Below are positions 37,201-44,658 of a stretch of DNA of 58,493 nt, one piece after another. Every line of letters starts with the position of its first letter. Position 1 is the stretch's first letter. The position numbers were made by a program, and so were the translations under genes. The DNA comes from CAYMLQ01 sp964390795. Its GTDB lineage: Bacteria > Verrucomicrobiota > Kiritimatiellia > RFP12 > UBA1067. The stretch covers positions 1 to 58,493 of the forward strand of contig CAYMLQ010000003.1 of NCBI GenBank assembly GCA_964390795.1. Reading direction: 5' to 3'. The notes beneath the pieces are model-generated. The model ran no database searches, had not been told where the DNA came from, and saw only the letters and a list, made by a program, of their open reading frames with translations.

Positions 37201-40200
37201 AGGGCCCAGGTTGCCTTCGGGTTGGCCGGGGATAAAGATAGCGTTGCGGTTGCTGTCGCCGAGTCCTTCGCCGACGAAGTTGATAAGCGAAACGCCGCTT
37301 CGTGCGATGGAGGCCAAGGTGACGACCGACGTGTAACCCACATTCGCCTGAGAGGTCACGAACTGGTTGGTACCACTTGTAATGGAGAGCGCGCCCAACG
37401 TTTCTCCGTAGCCCGTGGCGCCACCCGTGTGGGTGAAGTTGATCGTGCCGCCCGCCAAGGTAAGGGGTACCCCGTTACGCACGCGGTCGGTCCAGTTTGA
37501 TGCCGTGCTGTTGCGCAGCTCGAGCGTGCTGTCTCCTGAAAGCGTGATCGCGCTCGTGTTGCTGATGGAACCATTGGCTCCCGTAATGATGAACCGGCCG
37601 CGGGTGATCGCGGTCACGCCCGTATAGGCGTTGGGGCTCGCGAAAACAAGGGTTCCGTTGCCGGACTTCGTCACGCTGTAGGTGCCGCTTGCCGAACCGA
37701 GCGTCAGCGTGCCGTTGGCGGCTACGTCGAACGCGGGGTTGCCGAGCAGCGTCGTTGTCCCGAAGGTCAGTCCGAAGGGCGTTCCCGCTTTCACATTCGC
37801 GCCCGGAGCCACGCCGAGGTTGCTGGTGATCGCAAGCGGGCCCAAGATGTGCGTGATGCCGTCGCTGTTGGGGGTGGCCTTGTTGGAGAGAATGGTAGCG
37901 GCGCCGCCGACGCGCGTGGGATAGTTGGTGACGGACGTATCTGTCGCCAAGTCCAGTATGCCGCTGTTGAGGGTGAGCGCAAGCGTCGCGCCGCTTGTCC
38001 CCAAGGCGTACGGGTGGCCCAGTTTGAGCGTTCCGGCTGTGACTGTGTTGGTGCCAGCCGTGCGGGCGCTGGACGAGCCGAGGAACAGCGTGCCTGCGCC
38101 CTGCTTGTTGAGGTGGTAGTTGCCGCTGAGGGTGCCGAGGGTCAGGTAGCCGATGCCAATACCGTTGTTCGCGACGTCGAAGGTCGGTGTGTTACCGCTG
38201 ATCGTCGTGTTACCGAACCTCAGTCCGTAAGGCGTGCCGGGGATCACATTCAGGCCGGCCGACGCAGAAAGGGTCACGTTTCCAAGGGTCAACGTGCCCA
38301 GCGCGTTCGTTACGCCGGGGCCGTAGGTCAGGCGGCCTGACTTCACCCCCGTGCTGGCTGTCATCGAGGCGTTGTTTACGAATGTCAGCCCCGCGTCGTG
38401 ATCCAGTTCCATCGTGCCGCCGCTGAGCGTCAGGCCGCCGGTGCCCATCGCAGCCGGGCAGGCCCTGGCGTACAGCGTGCCACCGTTGACCGTCATGGTG
38501 CCGCTGAACGTGTTGGTGTTCGCCAAGGTCAAGGTGCCCGAGCCGGACTTGGTCAGCCCGCCGCTGCCCGAAATGATGCCGGACAGCGTCTGGGGCGGTG
38601 TGCTGCCATAATTGAATCCGCCGGCATTTACGATTAGATTGCCCGAGTAAACGCCGCCGTTGAGTTGGGCGTTTTGATTCAAGTACAACCAGCCGTTTGC
38701 GATCATCACCGAACTGGGGTTGTAGGACGAAATGCCCGTCAGATAGGTCGCGGCAAGGCCGAACTTATTGAGGGGGGCGGTTCCCTTGATGTTCGCGGCC
38801 ACGCTGTAGATGTTGACGGCGTTGTTGAACACCAGCGCGGAAGGGGTCACGTCGCCCAGGCTGGTGACGTTGAACGACGATGCCGCGTCGTTGAAGGCGA
38901 CCGCACTGCCGTCCGTGAACGTGGCGGGGCCGCTGCCCAGCAGCCAGTTGGCGTCGGAACCGTCCCAGGACGCCGACACGTTGCCGTTCCAGGTCAGGGA
39001 GGAGGTTCCGCTGCCGCTGACGCGGAGGAGAAGGTTTGTGTTGCTCAGCACGAGCGCGGCGTTCGGGTAGGCGCCCGCAAGCTGGAACGTGCCGGTGCCC
39101 GCCTTTGAAGCGAAGGTCATCAGCGTATAGTCGCCGGCCGCTGCCGCGCCAGCCGGGAACGAAAGCGAGACGACGTTGCTACCGTTGAGGGTCAGTGCGC
39201 CAGCCACCGTCACGCGGTCATAGTCTTCGGCGGGAGAAGCGGAGATATCGCAGAGCAGGGTGCTCGTCGTCAGCGCCAAGGTGCTGCCTAGCGTGAGGGT
39301 TCCGATGGTGTTAGAAACGCCGGGACTGAGGATGTTGTAGCCCGTCAGCGTGACTCCGCCTTGGATGGAGCCGTTTCCGCCGAGTATCGTTCCCGTATTG
39401 TTGACCGTCACGACGGTATTGCCCAGCGATCCGGGGCTGACGATGTAAAGTGCGCCGCATAATTCTACCGTGGTTGCGCCCGTGTACGTGTTCTTTCCAG
39501 AGAGTATCTGGACACCCGTTTGGGTTTTTTTCAGCGCCAGCGTACCTGCGCCGTTCGTGATCACGCCGGAGAAGGTTTCCGACATGTTGTTGTTGCCGAT
39601 GGTGAGCGTATTAGTGCCCGAGATGTCTCTGGTCACCAAACCCGCGCCTGCGAATCCGCCGATGTTGTTGTCGCCACGGAGCACACACGTGCCGCCCGCA
39701 TCAACCTGAAGTCGGCTGCTGGTGCTGTTGAGCGCGGATCCACAGGCATACAGCCAAGCTCCATTATTAACGACGACATTTGCATCCATCGTGCCGGCGA
39801 CGATATCCGCGATACCCTCGCGAACGGTCATTTGCCCGTTACCATTCGGATCTTTCAGTAATGCCAGACGTCCACCGCCGGTCTTAACAAAGGGACCATT
39901 CGCCTGGATACAACTGCTGCCGCTGTTGGCTAGGACTAGAGTCGATCCTGTTCCCACATCGATCCGGGAACCGGACGTCAGCGTGACCAAGCCATTGAAC
40001 GTGTTGCTGCCTGTCTGGCTGGAAAGCGTGCCGTTGAGAGCCAGCGCTTCGGCCAGTGTGTTGACGCCACCTGCCAGTTCCAGATTGCCGCCGGGGTTGA
40101 CCGTTGTGCCCACAGTGGTCAAGCCAAGACCGTACGCGTGCTGGACCTTCAGGATGCCAGCGTTCACGATGGTGGCACCGCTGTAGAGGTTTGAACCGGC

Positions 40201-43200
40201 GAAAGTGAGCGTGCCGTTTCCGTATTTGGTCAGGGCACCGTAACCCGAGATCATGCCGCTGAAGGTTTGCGCGGCTGAACTGGCGAAGGTGAACGTGCCA
40301 TTATTGAAGATGTCGCCGGCGTAGGCGCCGCTGTTCAACTGGCTTGCGCCACCGAACGTCAGCGTGCCGTTGTTCACGGCAATCAAGGCCGGGTTGTACG
40401 CGGTCATGCCCGAGAGGGTGATGCTGGCGGAGCCTTGCTTGGTCAGCGGGCCGGTTCCTTCAAGCTGGGCAGCGACGGTATAGTTGTTGGTGCTGTTGTT
40501 GAAAAGCAGGGTGGCGGGCGAGACCGCGCCGCTGCTGGAGACAACGGAGTTTGCTGCCGCGGTGTCGTCGAAGATCGTCGCCGCGCCGGCGGGATAGATC
40601 GCCTCAGCTCCCCCTACCAGCCAGTTCAGGTCCGAACCGTCCCAACTGCCCGAATAAGCGCCGTTCCACAGCGCGCCGGCAATGCCGGTGTCAGTGACCT
40701 TCAGTACGATGCTGTTTTCGCCCTGCTCCAGCGTGGCGTTCGGATAGGCGGTCAGTAGCGTGACGGAGGCGCCGGCGTTCGTGGTGATGCCCGCCACGCT
40801 GCTGAGCAGCGTATAGGTGCCTGCGGGAATGCCGTTCGTGGGGAAGTTGAGTGCGATGCGGTTCACGCCGGTCAGTACCACCTTCGAGCCTGCGCCCGTC
40901 AGCGCGATCAGGTCATTGACGCCGACGTCGGCGACGGTCGCGAGGTCGAAGGTCAGCACTGCACCGTTCAGGGTCAGGGCCGTCGCGGAGGCGCTGGCCA
41001 CTGTGAGGGTTCCGACCGCACCGAGTCCTCCGGGTGCCAGCAGGCTGTTCGTGGCTGCCGTTATCACGCCGTTCACCGTGCCGCTGCCGCCGAAGGTCGC
41101 TCCGGTGTTCACCGTGACCGCACTGCCGGACGCCAACGAACCGGGGCTGTTGACGATCAGCGCACCGCCGTTGACCGTGGTCGCGCCGCTGTAGGTGTTC
41201 GCGCCAGACAGGGCCAGCATGCCCGCACCGTTCTTGGTCAAGCTGTAGCCGCCGCTGATCGCGCCGCCCACGGACAGGGTGTTGGTCAGAACCGTGACGG
41301 TGCGATTCGCGTTCATCGAAGCCGCACCGGTTCCCAGATTCAGGCTCTTGCTGCCGATAAAGGTGAAGTCGCCGTTCAATGCCAGCGTGTTGTTCGAAGC
41401 CAAGGTGATGTCGGCGCCGCTGCTGTTATCGATGCTCGCGCTGCCGATGATGAACGTGCCTGTGCCGAGCGCGGAGGCGTTGTTGATGTTGAGTACGCCG
41501 CCGCTGAGGGTGGTGCCGCCGCTGTGGGTGTTGGCGCCCGAGAGCGTCTGTATGCCGGTGCTCGTCTTCGTGAGGGCAACCGTCGCCGCGCCCGCTCCGT
41601 TGCGGATCACGCCGGAGAAGTCGCCCGCCTGGCCGTTATTACCAATGGTCAGCGTGATGGCGCTCGCGCCGCTGTTGGTGACGAGTCCGATGCCGGACAA
41701 GCCGCCGATCGAGCCGTTGGCAGGGAAGTCGAGCGTGCCATTGGCTTGCACGAAGTAGCCGCCGAGGCAGTTCGCGGTAAATTGGCGCAGCGTGGCACCG
41801 GGGCTGATCAGCCACGGAGCATCTGTGCTGCCAGCGTGCTGAAGCTCGACCGTACCTTGGTCCACGACAAAGACAGATTTGTGATTCGGGTCACCAGTGA
41901 ACCTCAAGGTGCCTGCGCCGGTCTTGGTTACCGTGTTCGAGCCAAGGTCAGGCGTGCTCGCGCCCACGAAGAGCGTCGATCCCGCACCCACGTCGAGCAC
42001 CGCATTGTTGTACATGGAGATCACGCCGTTTACCGTGTTGGTCCCAGGGTTGCTACAGGACAGCTTGCCCCTCAACTCGATGGGTTCGGTGGCGTAGACG
42101 ATGCCCGTCGGCATGGCACCCAGCTCGAGGATGCCGCTGGAGGCAACAACCGTCCCCAAGCCTGAGGCTGAGGGGCCGAGCGCGCCGGCGCTGCCGATAC
42201 GCAATGTGCCGTTGGTAACGAGCGTGAGGCCGCTGAAAGTATTGGTGCCCGAAAGCGTGAGCGGCGCGCTGCCGCAAACCGTCAAGTTGCCACTGCCCGT
42301 AATGAGTCCGCTGTTCGTCTGGGCGACGGTGCTCGCATAGACCAGCTCGCCGTTATTGATGATGTTCGTTCCGAAGTTGCCGGCTCCCAGAACGCCCCCT
42401 TCTCCGATTCTCAGCAGGCCGGACGCGATCGTAACGGTGCTAACAAACGTGTTGTTACCCGTCAGGGTGACTTCGCCCGAGCCTAGCTTATAGACCATTC
42501 CCGCGCCGCCGATGGGCGCAGAGACGGTGAAGTTGCTCAGGCTGTTATTGAAGAGGGTCGAACTGGGGGTGACTGTGGCCGAACTGCTGACCGCGAACTG
42601 CGCGGCGGTGTCGTCGAAGGCAACCGGATCGCCGGGCGTGAAGGCGAGCGCCACGCCGTTGGTGCGCCAGTTCTGAGCGCCGTCGTCCCAGCTCGTCGAG
42701 GCATCGCCCTTCCACAGCAGGGATTTCGCGCCGCCGGGCGCGACGTCGAGGCGGACCATCGTTGCGTTGGTGAACAGGGAGACGTTGGGATAAGCGGGCG
42801 AGAGGACGAAGGAGCCCGTGCCGGTGCGGTAAGGGAACGTCATCAGCGTGTAGGAGCCCTCAGGCGCGGAGCCGTTGGGGAAGTTGAGCGAGATCGTGTT
42901 GACGCCGTTCAAGGTCACCGTGCTGGCGACGGTCACTTTGTCCGTCACGGAACTCAAACCGTCTGGCGCAGTGAGGTCGAAGTGAAGCGAGGCGGCCGTC
43001 AGCGACAGCGTGCTGTTCAGGCTCAGCGTGCCGGCCGTGTTGATGTCGCCCGGAGCCAGCGTGCCGCCCGAGGCGACGGTCACTGATCCGTTGAGCATGC
43101 CTGTGCCGCCCAGAACCGCCCCGATGTTGACTGTCGCTGCGCTGCCCGCGCCCAGCAGACCGCCGGGGGCGTTAACCAGCAGCTTGCCGCCGTTGACCGT

Positions 43201-44532
43201 CGTTGCGCCCGTATACGAATTGGTTCCCGAGAGAATCCACGTGCCGCTGCCGGCCTTGGTGATCGCCAACGAGTATACGCCGACGTTAGCGAGAGGCGCG
43301 CTGAACTCGCCGATGCCAGCCGTCGAGCCCTGCAGCGTCAGCGTCCTGCTTGCGCCAAGGATGTTCGGGGTTGCCGTGAAGGTCAGTTTGCCGCTCGCGC
43401 CGGACTGGTCGATCTTGGGGTCGCTGTTCACTACGATGATACGGTCACTGTTTTCGCCAATACCCGTGTAGACCAGCCGTCCATTGGCGGTGAAAATGAT
43501 GTTTGTGCCCTGGCCAAGGTTACTGGTCAGCGAGCCGCGGTTTCCGATTCGCGAAACGAATAGAGAGCTGATTGTGCCGAAGCTGACATGGCCCAGGAAG
43601 GTGTTGGTGCCGTTGAAGACATAATTGCCGGTGCCCAAGCCGGCAGAGGGCTGCCATATCTCAATGCCGCCTAAGCCGGTGATATTTGCGTTGACGGTAA
43701 GCGTGCGGCCCGGCGCCACATTCAGGTCTGTATAGTTAAAGAAACCGTTTAAAGCGGTATCGGTGGTGCCCAACTTCAGGCTCCCGGACCCGTTGATGGT
43801 GCAATCTTGGTAACAATTGAGCGCGTTTCCGCCCCCCGCGTTGAGATAGAGTTCTTTGTCGCCAATGTCGATGACGCTGCTGGGGCCGCCGTACATGTTG
43901 AGCTGCGTGAGGGTGTTCGAACCCGCAAGCGTGATGGTGCTCGTGTTGTAAGTGGTTAAGTACAAGGATGCTGCGCCACCAAGACGCAGACTGTTGAACT
44001 GAACCGGGCCGTTGCCGAGAACCGTCAGCGTCTTGTTTCCGGGGGCACCGCTGGTCTCGATCGGGCAACCGAAAACGTCGGCGAACAAGAGGGATCGTGC
44101 GGGATTGTCGTTGCGGAACGTGTACGGCTGGGTCGCCCGGTCGCCGCCGAGCTGAACGCCGCAGTTGAAGATCTGGCTGTTGCCGGCCGTAGAGGAGAGC
44201 GTGATTTCGCCGCTGTCGGCCAGCACAAGCGTCTGGCTGCCAGCCGCGCCTGTCCCGATCGTGTAGGCGGCAACACTGGGCGTGTCGAAGCGTACATTCC
44301 GGATATATTGGATGCCCGTCAGGTCGATATTCGTCTGGTCGTTGCCCGAGCCAGTGAAGAAGGCAGTCTCGCCAACTCCCGACGGATACGGGGACGCGCT
44401 CCAATTCGAGCTGTTCGTCCAGTAGACGCTTTGAGAGCCATTCCAGACACCGTTTGCGGCGTGCACTGTGCAGGCGGCAAAAAATACCACGGTGTTGACA
44501 ACAAGCAGAAACCGACGCCAGTTCATTTTCAT
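25231..44532 (-). CDS. Giant secreted autotransporter-associated beta-strand-repeat protein
   Basis: This single open frame encodes about 6,433 residues. The ATG at 44532 has AGAGG about 10 bases upstream and is followed by MKMNWRRFLLVVNTVVFFAA and a likely signal-peptidase cut after TVHA (about residue 26). The body contains about two dozen clear copies of the autotransporter-associated beta-strand repeat (consensus LTKxGxGTLTLxGxNTYSGxTTVNGGTL). These are set in larger modules that contain W-N-G...SWDG...NW...FDD segments and PGSL...GTLTLxSxL...NGVNTIxLxFPxG...GxYTLM stretches. A PA14-like region lies near residues 6110-6265. The C-terminus (KLIYVNGTLIRLR) shows no outer-membrane beta-barrel and no PEP-CTERM or T9SS tag, so the export or anchoring route is unclear. 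It is probably a cell-surface or extracellular adhesin or scaffold. The product is one uninterrupted frame. Confidence 0.92.
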   Translation of the reverse strand: MKMNWRRFLLVVNTVVFFAACTVHAANGVWNGSQSVYWTNSSNWSASPYPSGVGETAFFTGSGNDQTNIDLTGIQYIRNVRFDTPSVAAYTIGTGAAGSQTLVLADSGEITLSSTAGNSQIFNCGVQLGGDRATQPYTFRNDNPARSLLFADVFGCPIETSGAPGNKTLTVLGNGPVQFNSLRLGGAASLYLTTYNTSTITLAGSNTLTQLNMYGGPSSVIDIGDKELYLNAGGGNALNCYQDCTINGSGSLKLGTTDTALNGFFNYTDLNVAPGRTLTVNANITGLGGIEIWQPSAGLGTGNYVFNGTNTFLGHVSFGTISSLFVSRIGNRGSLTSNLGQGTNIIFTANGRLVYTGIGENSDRIIVVNSDPKIDQSGASGKLTFTATPNILGASRTLTLQGSTAGIGEFSAPLANVGVYSLAITKAGSGTWILSGTNSYTGATTVNGGKLLVNAPGGLLGAGSAATVNIGAVLGGTGMLNGSVTVASGGTLAPGDINTAGTLSLNSTLSLTAASLHFDLTAPDGLSSVTDKVTVASTVTLNGVNTISLNFPNGSAPEGSYTLMTFPYRTGTGSFVLSPAYPNVSLFTNATMVRLDVAPGGAKSLLWKGDASTSWDDGAQNWRTNGVALAFTPGDPVAFDDTAAQFAVSSSATVTPSSTLFNNSLSNFTVSAPIGGAGMVYKLGSGEVTLTGNNTFVSTVTIASGLLRIGEGGVLGAGNFGTNIINNGELVYASTVAQTNSGLITGSGNLTVCGSAPLTLSGTNTFSGLTLVTNGTLRIGSAGALGPSASGLGTVVASSGILELGAMPTGIVYATEPIELRGKLSCSNPGTNTVNGVISMYNNAVLDVGAGSTLFVGASTPDLGSNTVTKTGAGTLRFTGDPNHKSVFVVDQGTVELQHAGSTDAPWLISPGATLRQFTANCLGGYFVQANGTLDFPANGSIGGLSGIGLVTNSGASAITLTIGNNGQAGDFSGVIRNGAGAATVALTKTSTGIQTLSGANTHSGGTTLSGGVLNINNASALGTGTFIIGSASIDNSSGADITLASNNTLALNGDFTFIGSKSLNLGTGAASMNANRTVTVLTNTLSVGGAISGGYSLTKNGAGMLALSGANTYSGATTVNGGALIVNSPGSLASGSAVTVNTGATFGGSGTVNGVITAATNSLLAPGGLGAVGTLTVASASATALTLNGAVLTFDLATVADVGVNDLIALTGAGSKVVLTGVNRIALNFPTNGIPAGTYTLLSSVAGITTNAGASVTLLTAYPNATLEQGENSIVLKVTDTGIAGALWNGAYSGSWDGSDLNWLVGGAEAIYPAGAATIFDDTAAANSVVSSSGAVSPATLLFNNSTNNYTVAAQLEGTGPLTKQGSASITLSGMTAYNPALIAVNNGTLTFGGASQLNSGAYAGDIFNNGTFTFASSAAQTFSGMISGYGALTKYGNGTLTFAGSNLYSGATIVNAGILKVQHAYGLGLTTVGTTVNPGGNLELAGGVNTLAEALALNGTLSSQTGSNTFNGLVTLTSGSRIDVGTGSTLVLANSGSSCIQANGPFVKTGGGRLALLKDPNGNGQMTVREGIADIVAGTMDANVVVNNGAWLYACGSALNSTSSRLQVDAGGTCVLRGDNNIGGFAGAGLVTRDISGTNTLTIGNNNMSETFSGVITNGAGTLALKKTQTGVQILSGKNTYTGATTVELCGALYIVSPGSLGNTVVTVNNTGTILGGNGSIQGGVTLTGYNILSPGVSNTIGTLTLGSTLALTTSTLLCDISASPAEDYDRVTVAGALTLNGSNVVSLSFPAGAAAAGDYTLMTFASKAGTGTFQLAGAYPNAALVLSNTNLLLRVSGSGTSSLTWNGNVSASWDGSDANWLLGSGPATFTDGSAVAFNDAASSFNVTSLGDVTPSALVFNNAVNIYSVAANIKGTAPLNKFGLAATYLTGISSYNPSSVMIANGWLYLNQNAQLNGGVYSGNLIVNAGGFNYGSTPPQTLSGIISGSGGLTKSGSGTLTLANTNTFSGTMTVNGGTLYARACPAAMGTGGLTLSGGTMELDHDAGLTFVNNASMTASTGVKSGRLTYGPGVTNALGTLTLGNVTLSASAGLNVIPGTPYGLRFGNTTISGNTPTFDVANNGIGIGYLTLGTLSGNYHLNKQGAGTLFLGSSSARTAGTNTVTAGTLKLGHPYALGTSGATLALTLNSGILDLATDTSVTNYPTRVGGAATILSNKATPNSDGITHILGPLAITSNLGVAPGANVKAGTPFGLTFGTTTLLGNPAFDVAANGTLTLGSASGTYSVTKSGNGTLVFASPNAYTGVTAITRGRFIITGANGSISNTSAITLSGDSTLELRNSTASNWTDRVRNGVPLTLAGGTINFTHTGGATGYGETLGALSITSGTNQFVTSQANVGYTSVVTLASIARSGVSLINFVGEGLGDSNRNAIFIPGQPEGNLGPWATVNGTNFAFYSTTRGVCATTSTYDLAARGPDSVIPNDSNIVARINSPGVAGPITLDSTLTNRIFGIRQNTGTDAVISTLNGTANKILLTHGLFITDGQGSLTVGEKFGDGFLAPLVATEGLLLDVDGTSGILTLNSPIADIGGVVVLKKFGSGKVVLPNSSTYSGATTIHEGTLVAQHANALGATAAGTTVNTGAVLEVAGSIATAAEALTLYGTLSSQTGVNTYAGAVTAVLGSPVIDVGPSSILILSANGSTAGSGILTKTGAGTLRINGDPNLTGTGLYVINAGTMELNHSGTTDVPISIAPGATLINVLANCLHDSMSITNNGTFDIRGTDTMGMLVGGGRVTVGTGVSPTLTIGNESSKVATFSGVIENGRGVLSLSKSGNSTQILTGTNTYTGPTLLNERSGILLVNSPGSLKGTVAVTVSSGTTLGGNGAVMSPVTVLAGGCLLPADAGGIGTLTLGSSLTLNGATLYYDIPATLSASDAIDVAGVLTVNGVNTIALSFPGGVAPAGDYTLMNFASRSGAGTFVVLNSTPNATLELTATSLILHISSATGFGLTWNGNLSSVWDGGFLNWKNNSGAASYTEGSIVTFDDSLLANATVTSVGAGVSPSAIYININTNNYTINAAISGTAPLVKSGWTSAYLNNALNYNPASITVNPVGTLYIGTAGNAQLNNGTYNNPIFVNGGRFQFESGASLTLNSLITGGGSLSKYGTGTITLNAANTYRGGTTHGAGQMNINNGGIDNTASSIGIGRIYIGSGAIFDNLSGSDITLLTANPQDWNGDFIYAGSANSLNFGTGAVNLPASRTLTVRANTFTIGGIITQTSGQTYGLTKAGNGTLVLSGANAYGGTTTLSGGTLVAQAKTNVLGTGAITLNTAGTTLDYGNDTALTFNNAATVSASMTVKSGRLTPGPGVTHTLGTLSINASTLSMAPGTNTLVNTPYGLTYGATTLTADPAVFNVANNGSAAGTLTLGAVGGNFALTKKGNGVLRLASVSLLGGPLTSNNGRILAVTGGSCSNSTVTVQASDVADAAASLNILYSAANTQWTCSNLVTAVSLAPAASRPALDFSFAALPSTTVAPLRVRDTVTFATNPVVNVYMGNLTVPTNAYPLMVVGVSAPTVVPTLNMVGGYTNSFLYWNGNTLMLRLFASGVPLKWTPGVTSSGTWDINNSANLVWTNSAAMAYAYYQEPFGSGAAGDNVLFDDSTLTGPSTVTLSGAPSPSSVVMTNNLYAYTFAGSGVIAGAGTFSKLGTNRLTLATANTYTGATTFASGIVDIPAGAGLNVGNTANAGLLNVGTLSSKAVVNITGGTVNATKNSQPALQVGTTSGAIGVINLSAGVLNAGSDIWLGAGGNGQNGFGALNVTGGSVTSASYLAIGRASGATGNNRGELLVSGGTVTVNLNTLEIGSYQNAVANTCVATLTGGTVTMAAGAGDVRVGNSASGILNVSGSAALNVLNLGMSLRFGNGAGVVGIANLNGGTVTVPAVTQYSGAFGYLNFNGGTLKANKNNAAFISGLTAARIYAGGATIDDGGYALTIGQSLHSPWGNGVSLAGMTFSGTGFIAPPIVDIAGFGNGASAVATIDSNGNLTGVTLTSPGANYHMGTPTLTFTGGGGTVTQSGSASTVPNTSGGLTKRGAGTLTLTGTNTYSGATVVNGGRLVLVTGASCSNSAVTVQSVGTGTNALFGVRYAGSDAQAAVAGLTTSAGLSGGGAPDLEFAFAAVPSATTAPLAVTGDAAFTVTPGVRVILTGLTVANGTYPLMTVGGTAPSAVPALTLAGGYSGSTLSWVGNTLMLNLAGSAAALTWGTGAAGNGSWNINDSANLIWKDSAAASAYYQETAGSVGDPVVFDDTYVSLNNAVTLTTTVTPAGVTANNATFAYTLSGSGAIAGTNALVKSGAANFRLANANTYSGGTLINVGGVLQVSNSGGLGTGGVTNNGTLNLDAGAGGTGDVNYTGLNNSLSGAGTNNVSLGTGSARIYLTGNYSGFVGVWNIGVGAFAGASRAEMTGLDNAAATVNVLTNGTLWANSSVTRNATLNLYGGDTGESYGQLRLDAGLWAGPVALCGPITGVGDAFFGSQSSNSEISGPISEMNGPYEVSKVGATTLTLSGANTYLGPTAVKAGALRVATLGSVGGGASPLGAPTSAAQGTVKLGYTTAPGTLVYAGMGETSDRVIDLAGTTGGGTIDHSGTNLLALTGGLMHSGIGAKSLTFQGSTSGIGEFSGVIGNTPYGNAITVAKSGAGIWKLSNANTYSGGTTLNGGALVATHPNALGTGTITIPGTVATLYLDHNGVNAFTNYVLMNSLSVATVVLGNGGSEDAVSHSLGDFDLGSVTINVSAATNVVNGVPALNIPSINLSSGSAGSVILVPTNNATIRVGTAAILRSSAAKTLWLDGLSLGNVVTGPISNGLNTLSLTKANASTWTLYGSNTFGGATTISGGSLVLAGANGALAGTSALTLSGNAVLELRNSELTNATDRLRDLTGITLSGGTLRFAHEGGAADYSERMGALSVTASTNTFATSLADGGQTSVVTIASLAYASGATLDFTGTGLGQSDQNRIYITAQANGPIGAWATVNGTNLAAYSSTLGVYAFGASGSDVVTNLAARGNVPNSVVPDNANAFAQITEPGDSGPITLEGIWTNRIFMVQQSQPVAATIDTVSYTTNKTLLASALTIAAGQGSMTLGANPGNGYVAPLNPGGNLKLENNNAGAVLTVNAAVANNTTASTVSKYGSGTAVLAGSNTFSGAVTINAGTLEFGGPFAQRLSNVIGGAGSLAKSGTNQLHLLGANTYTGPTYINAGMVRPNQNNAFGNSTESVIIAEGATLNLGCTPDVGGTRAMDQLNLSTRLFIVSGAGYDGAGAIVNVSTTTQVSAMSRISLAGHTTFGGNQRWDLLTGSPTLDLNGYTLSKTNVNEIALRGTTLLNPGAGHIAINQGRLRFESAATINGTSANTNTVNSGGTFDLWNFVGSMPLWTLVLNENSLFTGSGTVPATNQNIWAGPVVLNGKSYLNNGSANVSWTINGDISGPGTLVRSGSSPSTLWLMSTNNTYSGQTIISNGTLFARAPGSLPGYDAGKVTIAPAATLALRSDDGVTGWNADQIKSLHDTSTFASNTAVLSIDTTPADVDYLGNLTKALALTKRGNNTLTLNGTNTFTGSLIVNGGTLVLPSSSTNAPGLITVSGGSTNTSLIIDGVTTIGTNTTHVVTVASASGDRSVATLSTNATFGKLLLGNVNGSSGAFIQKNGILAVGPTIGSTEVLNLGNGGGGYGYYRMNNGSLTTGQLGLGGGGGGNGVFDLYNGTVKVQTPNGWLIFNWGTGISILNMFGGSVTAPPGANDTTLSYAGNAANHGVINMLGSSALLDTTPNGRMLNMARSAGSYLAAVNLNSGTIRANKVYAQVTGTPTVFGFNGGTLLAGSSTNAFMQGLTAAPVYPGGAVIDSSNATVTVGQSLLAPTGYGVTYIPLLTGGTNYIGAPAVKITGGSGLGATAIATIDLDDGSPTKGQVTGITITSSGVGYQWYDAPVATLVGGGATTPATVGFCQLALNTSVGGLTKLGSGTLTLAGTNTYGGTTLINSGTLRLGLPNAIPTNAAVVVNGGTYDLGGFVSTITNGSVTVLSGSVSNGTFNASLNKIGPDSATLSAAQETAQPLVVSEGTLTLAPVSRSQRAGLYEGRSALSNFDLTSPNPMSQVKLSVTNAYLSFASNAASGGIWLDNSTYIYSGYIWNNSATNEVWTFNKAFDDSGLVKIDGVTIINDGVHSTNVLANVTMSPGPHALEVRLGQGTGGVGPNTSYPGIGVDRLGRNTRNAAYFQRLQDPGDGSFLTLSALGRADLLDSNSVVEVDTNATLNLGGTTQTVAQISGSGTVSNGTLAVTDVIAPGGTNVIGTLTVAASTTANGTLLVDLGANGSSDRLAVQGNLNMSGLSLQIANLEQLDTRKVYTIMTYTGSISGTFSTHNLPSTHWHVSYVNGAVKLIYVNGTLIRLR
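25735..26205 (-). other. PA14-like region in the giant protein
   Basis: Near the C-terminal end of the giant protein, residues about 6110-6265 read AGLYEGRSALSNFDL..., GGIWLDNSTYIYSGYIWN, WTFNKAFDDSGLVKIDG and SPGPHALEVRLGQGTGG. The order aromatic start, DDSGLVKIDG, and PGxHxLEVR is that of PA14 carbohydrate-binding modules. It is the only non-repeat domain that I recognise in the protein. Confidence 0.55.
31640..44460 (-). repeat. WNG...FDD super-modules of the giant gene
   Basis: A recurring segment of about 50 residues (W-x-G, then SWDG or TWDI, then NW or LVW, then FDD) appears near 44400-44460, 42600-42720, 40560-40680, 38880-39000, 35400-35520, 33590-33730 and 31640-31790. The first few are separated by 560-690 residues, the later ones by 600-1160. 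Between them run beta-strand repeats. The N-terminal super-repeats share a fixed order, and the last two use a divergent form with SANLVW and YYQE. Confidence 0.7.
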
Positions 44533-44594
44533 AACAACCAACCTCTTACTATTAATAGCCACGACCTGCACGCTTCCCAATTGAAGATGGTGAC

Positions 44595-44623
44595 AGAATA
44601 ATCATGAGATTCTTGGATGTCAA
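44595..44623 (-). promoter_or_regulatory. Sigma-70-like promoter of the giant gene
   Basis: On the minus strand a perfect -35 TTGACA (44618-44623) is separated by 17 bases from TATTCT (44595-44600). Transcription would start near 44588, giving a leader of about 55 bases before the ATG at 44532. Confidence 0.65.
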
Positions 44624-44636
44624 CGATATTTGTCGG

Positions 44637-44658
44637 CGATTTATAAACGATTTATAAA
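44637..44658. repeat. 11-base tandem repeat upstream of the giant-gene promoter
   Basis: Two perfect CGATTTATAAA units are followed by CG. They end 13 bases upstream of the -35 element on the minus strand. The repeat is AT-rich with TTTATAAA palindromes one helical turn apart, suggesting an UP element or a site for a dimeric regulator. Confidence 0.7.
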
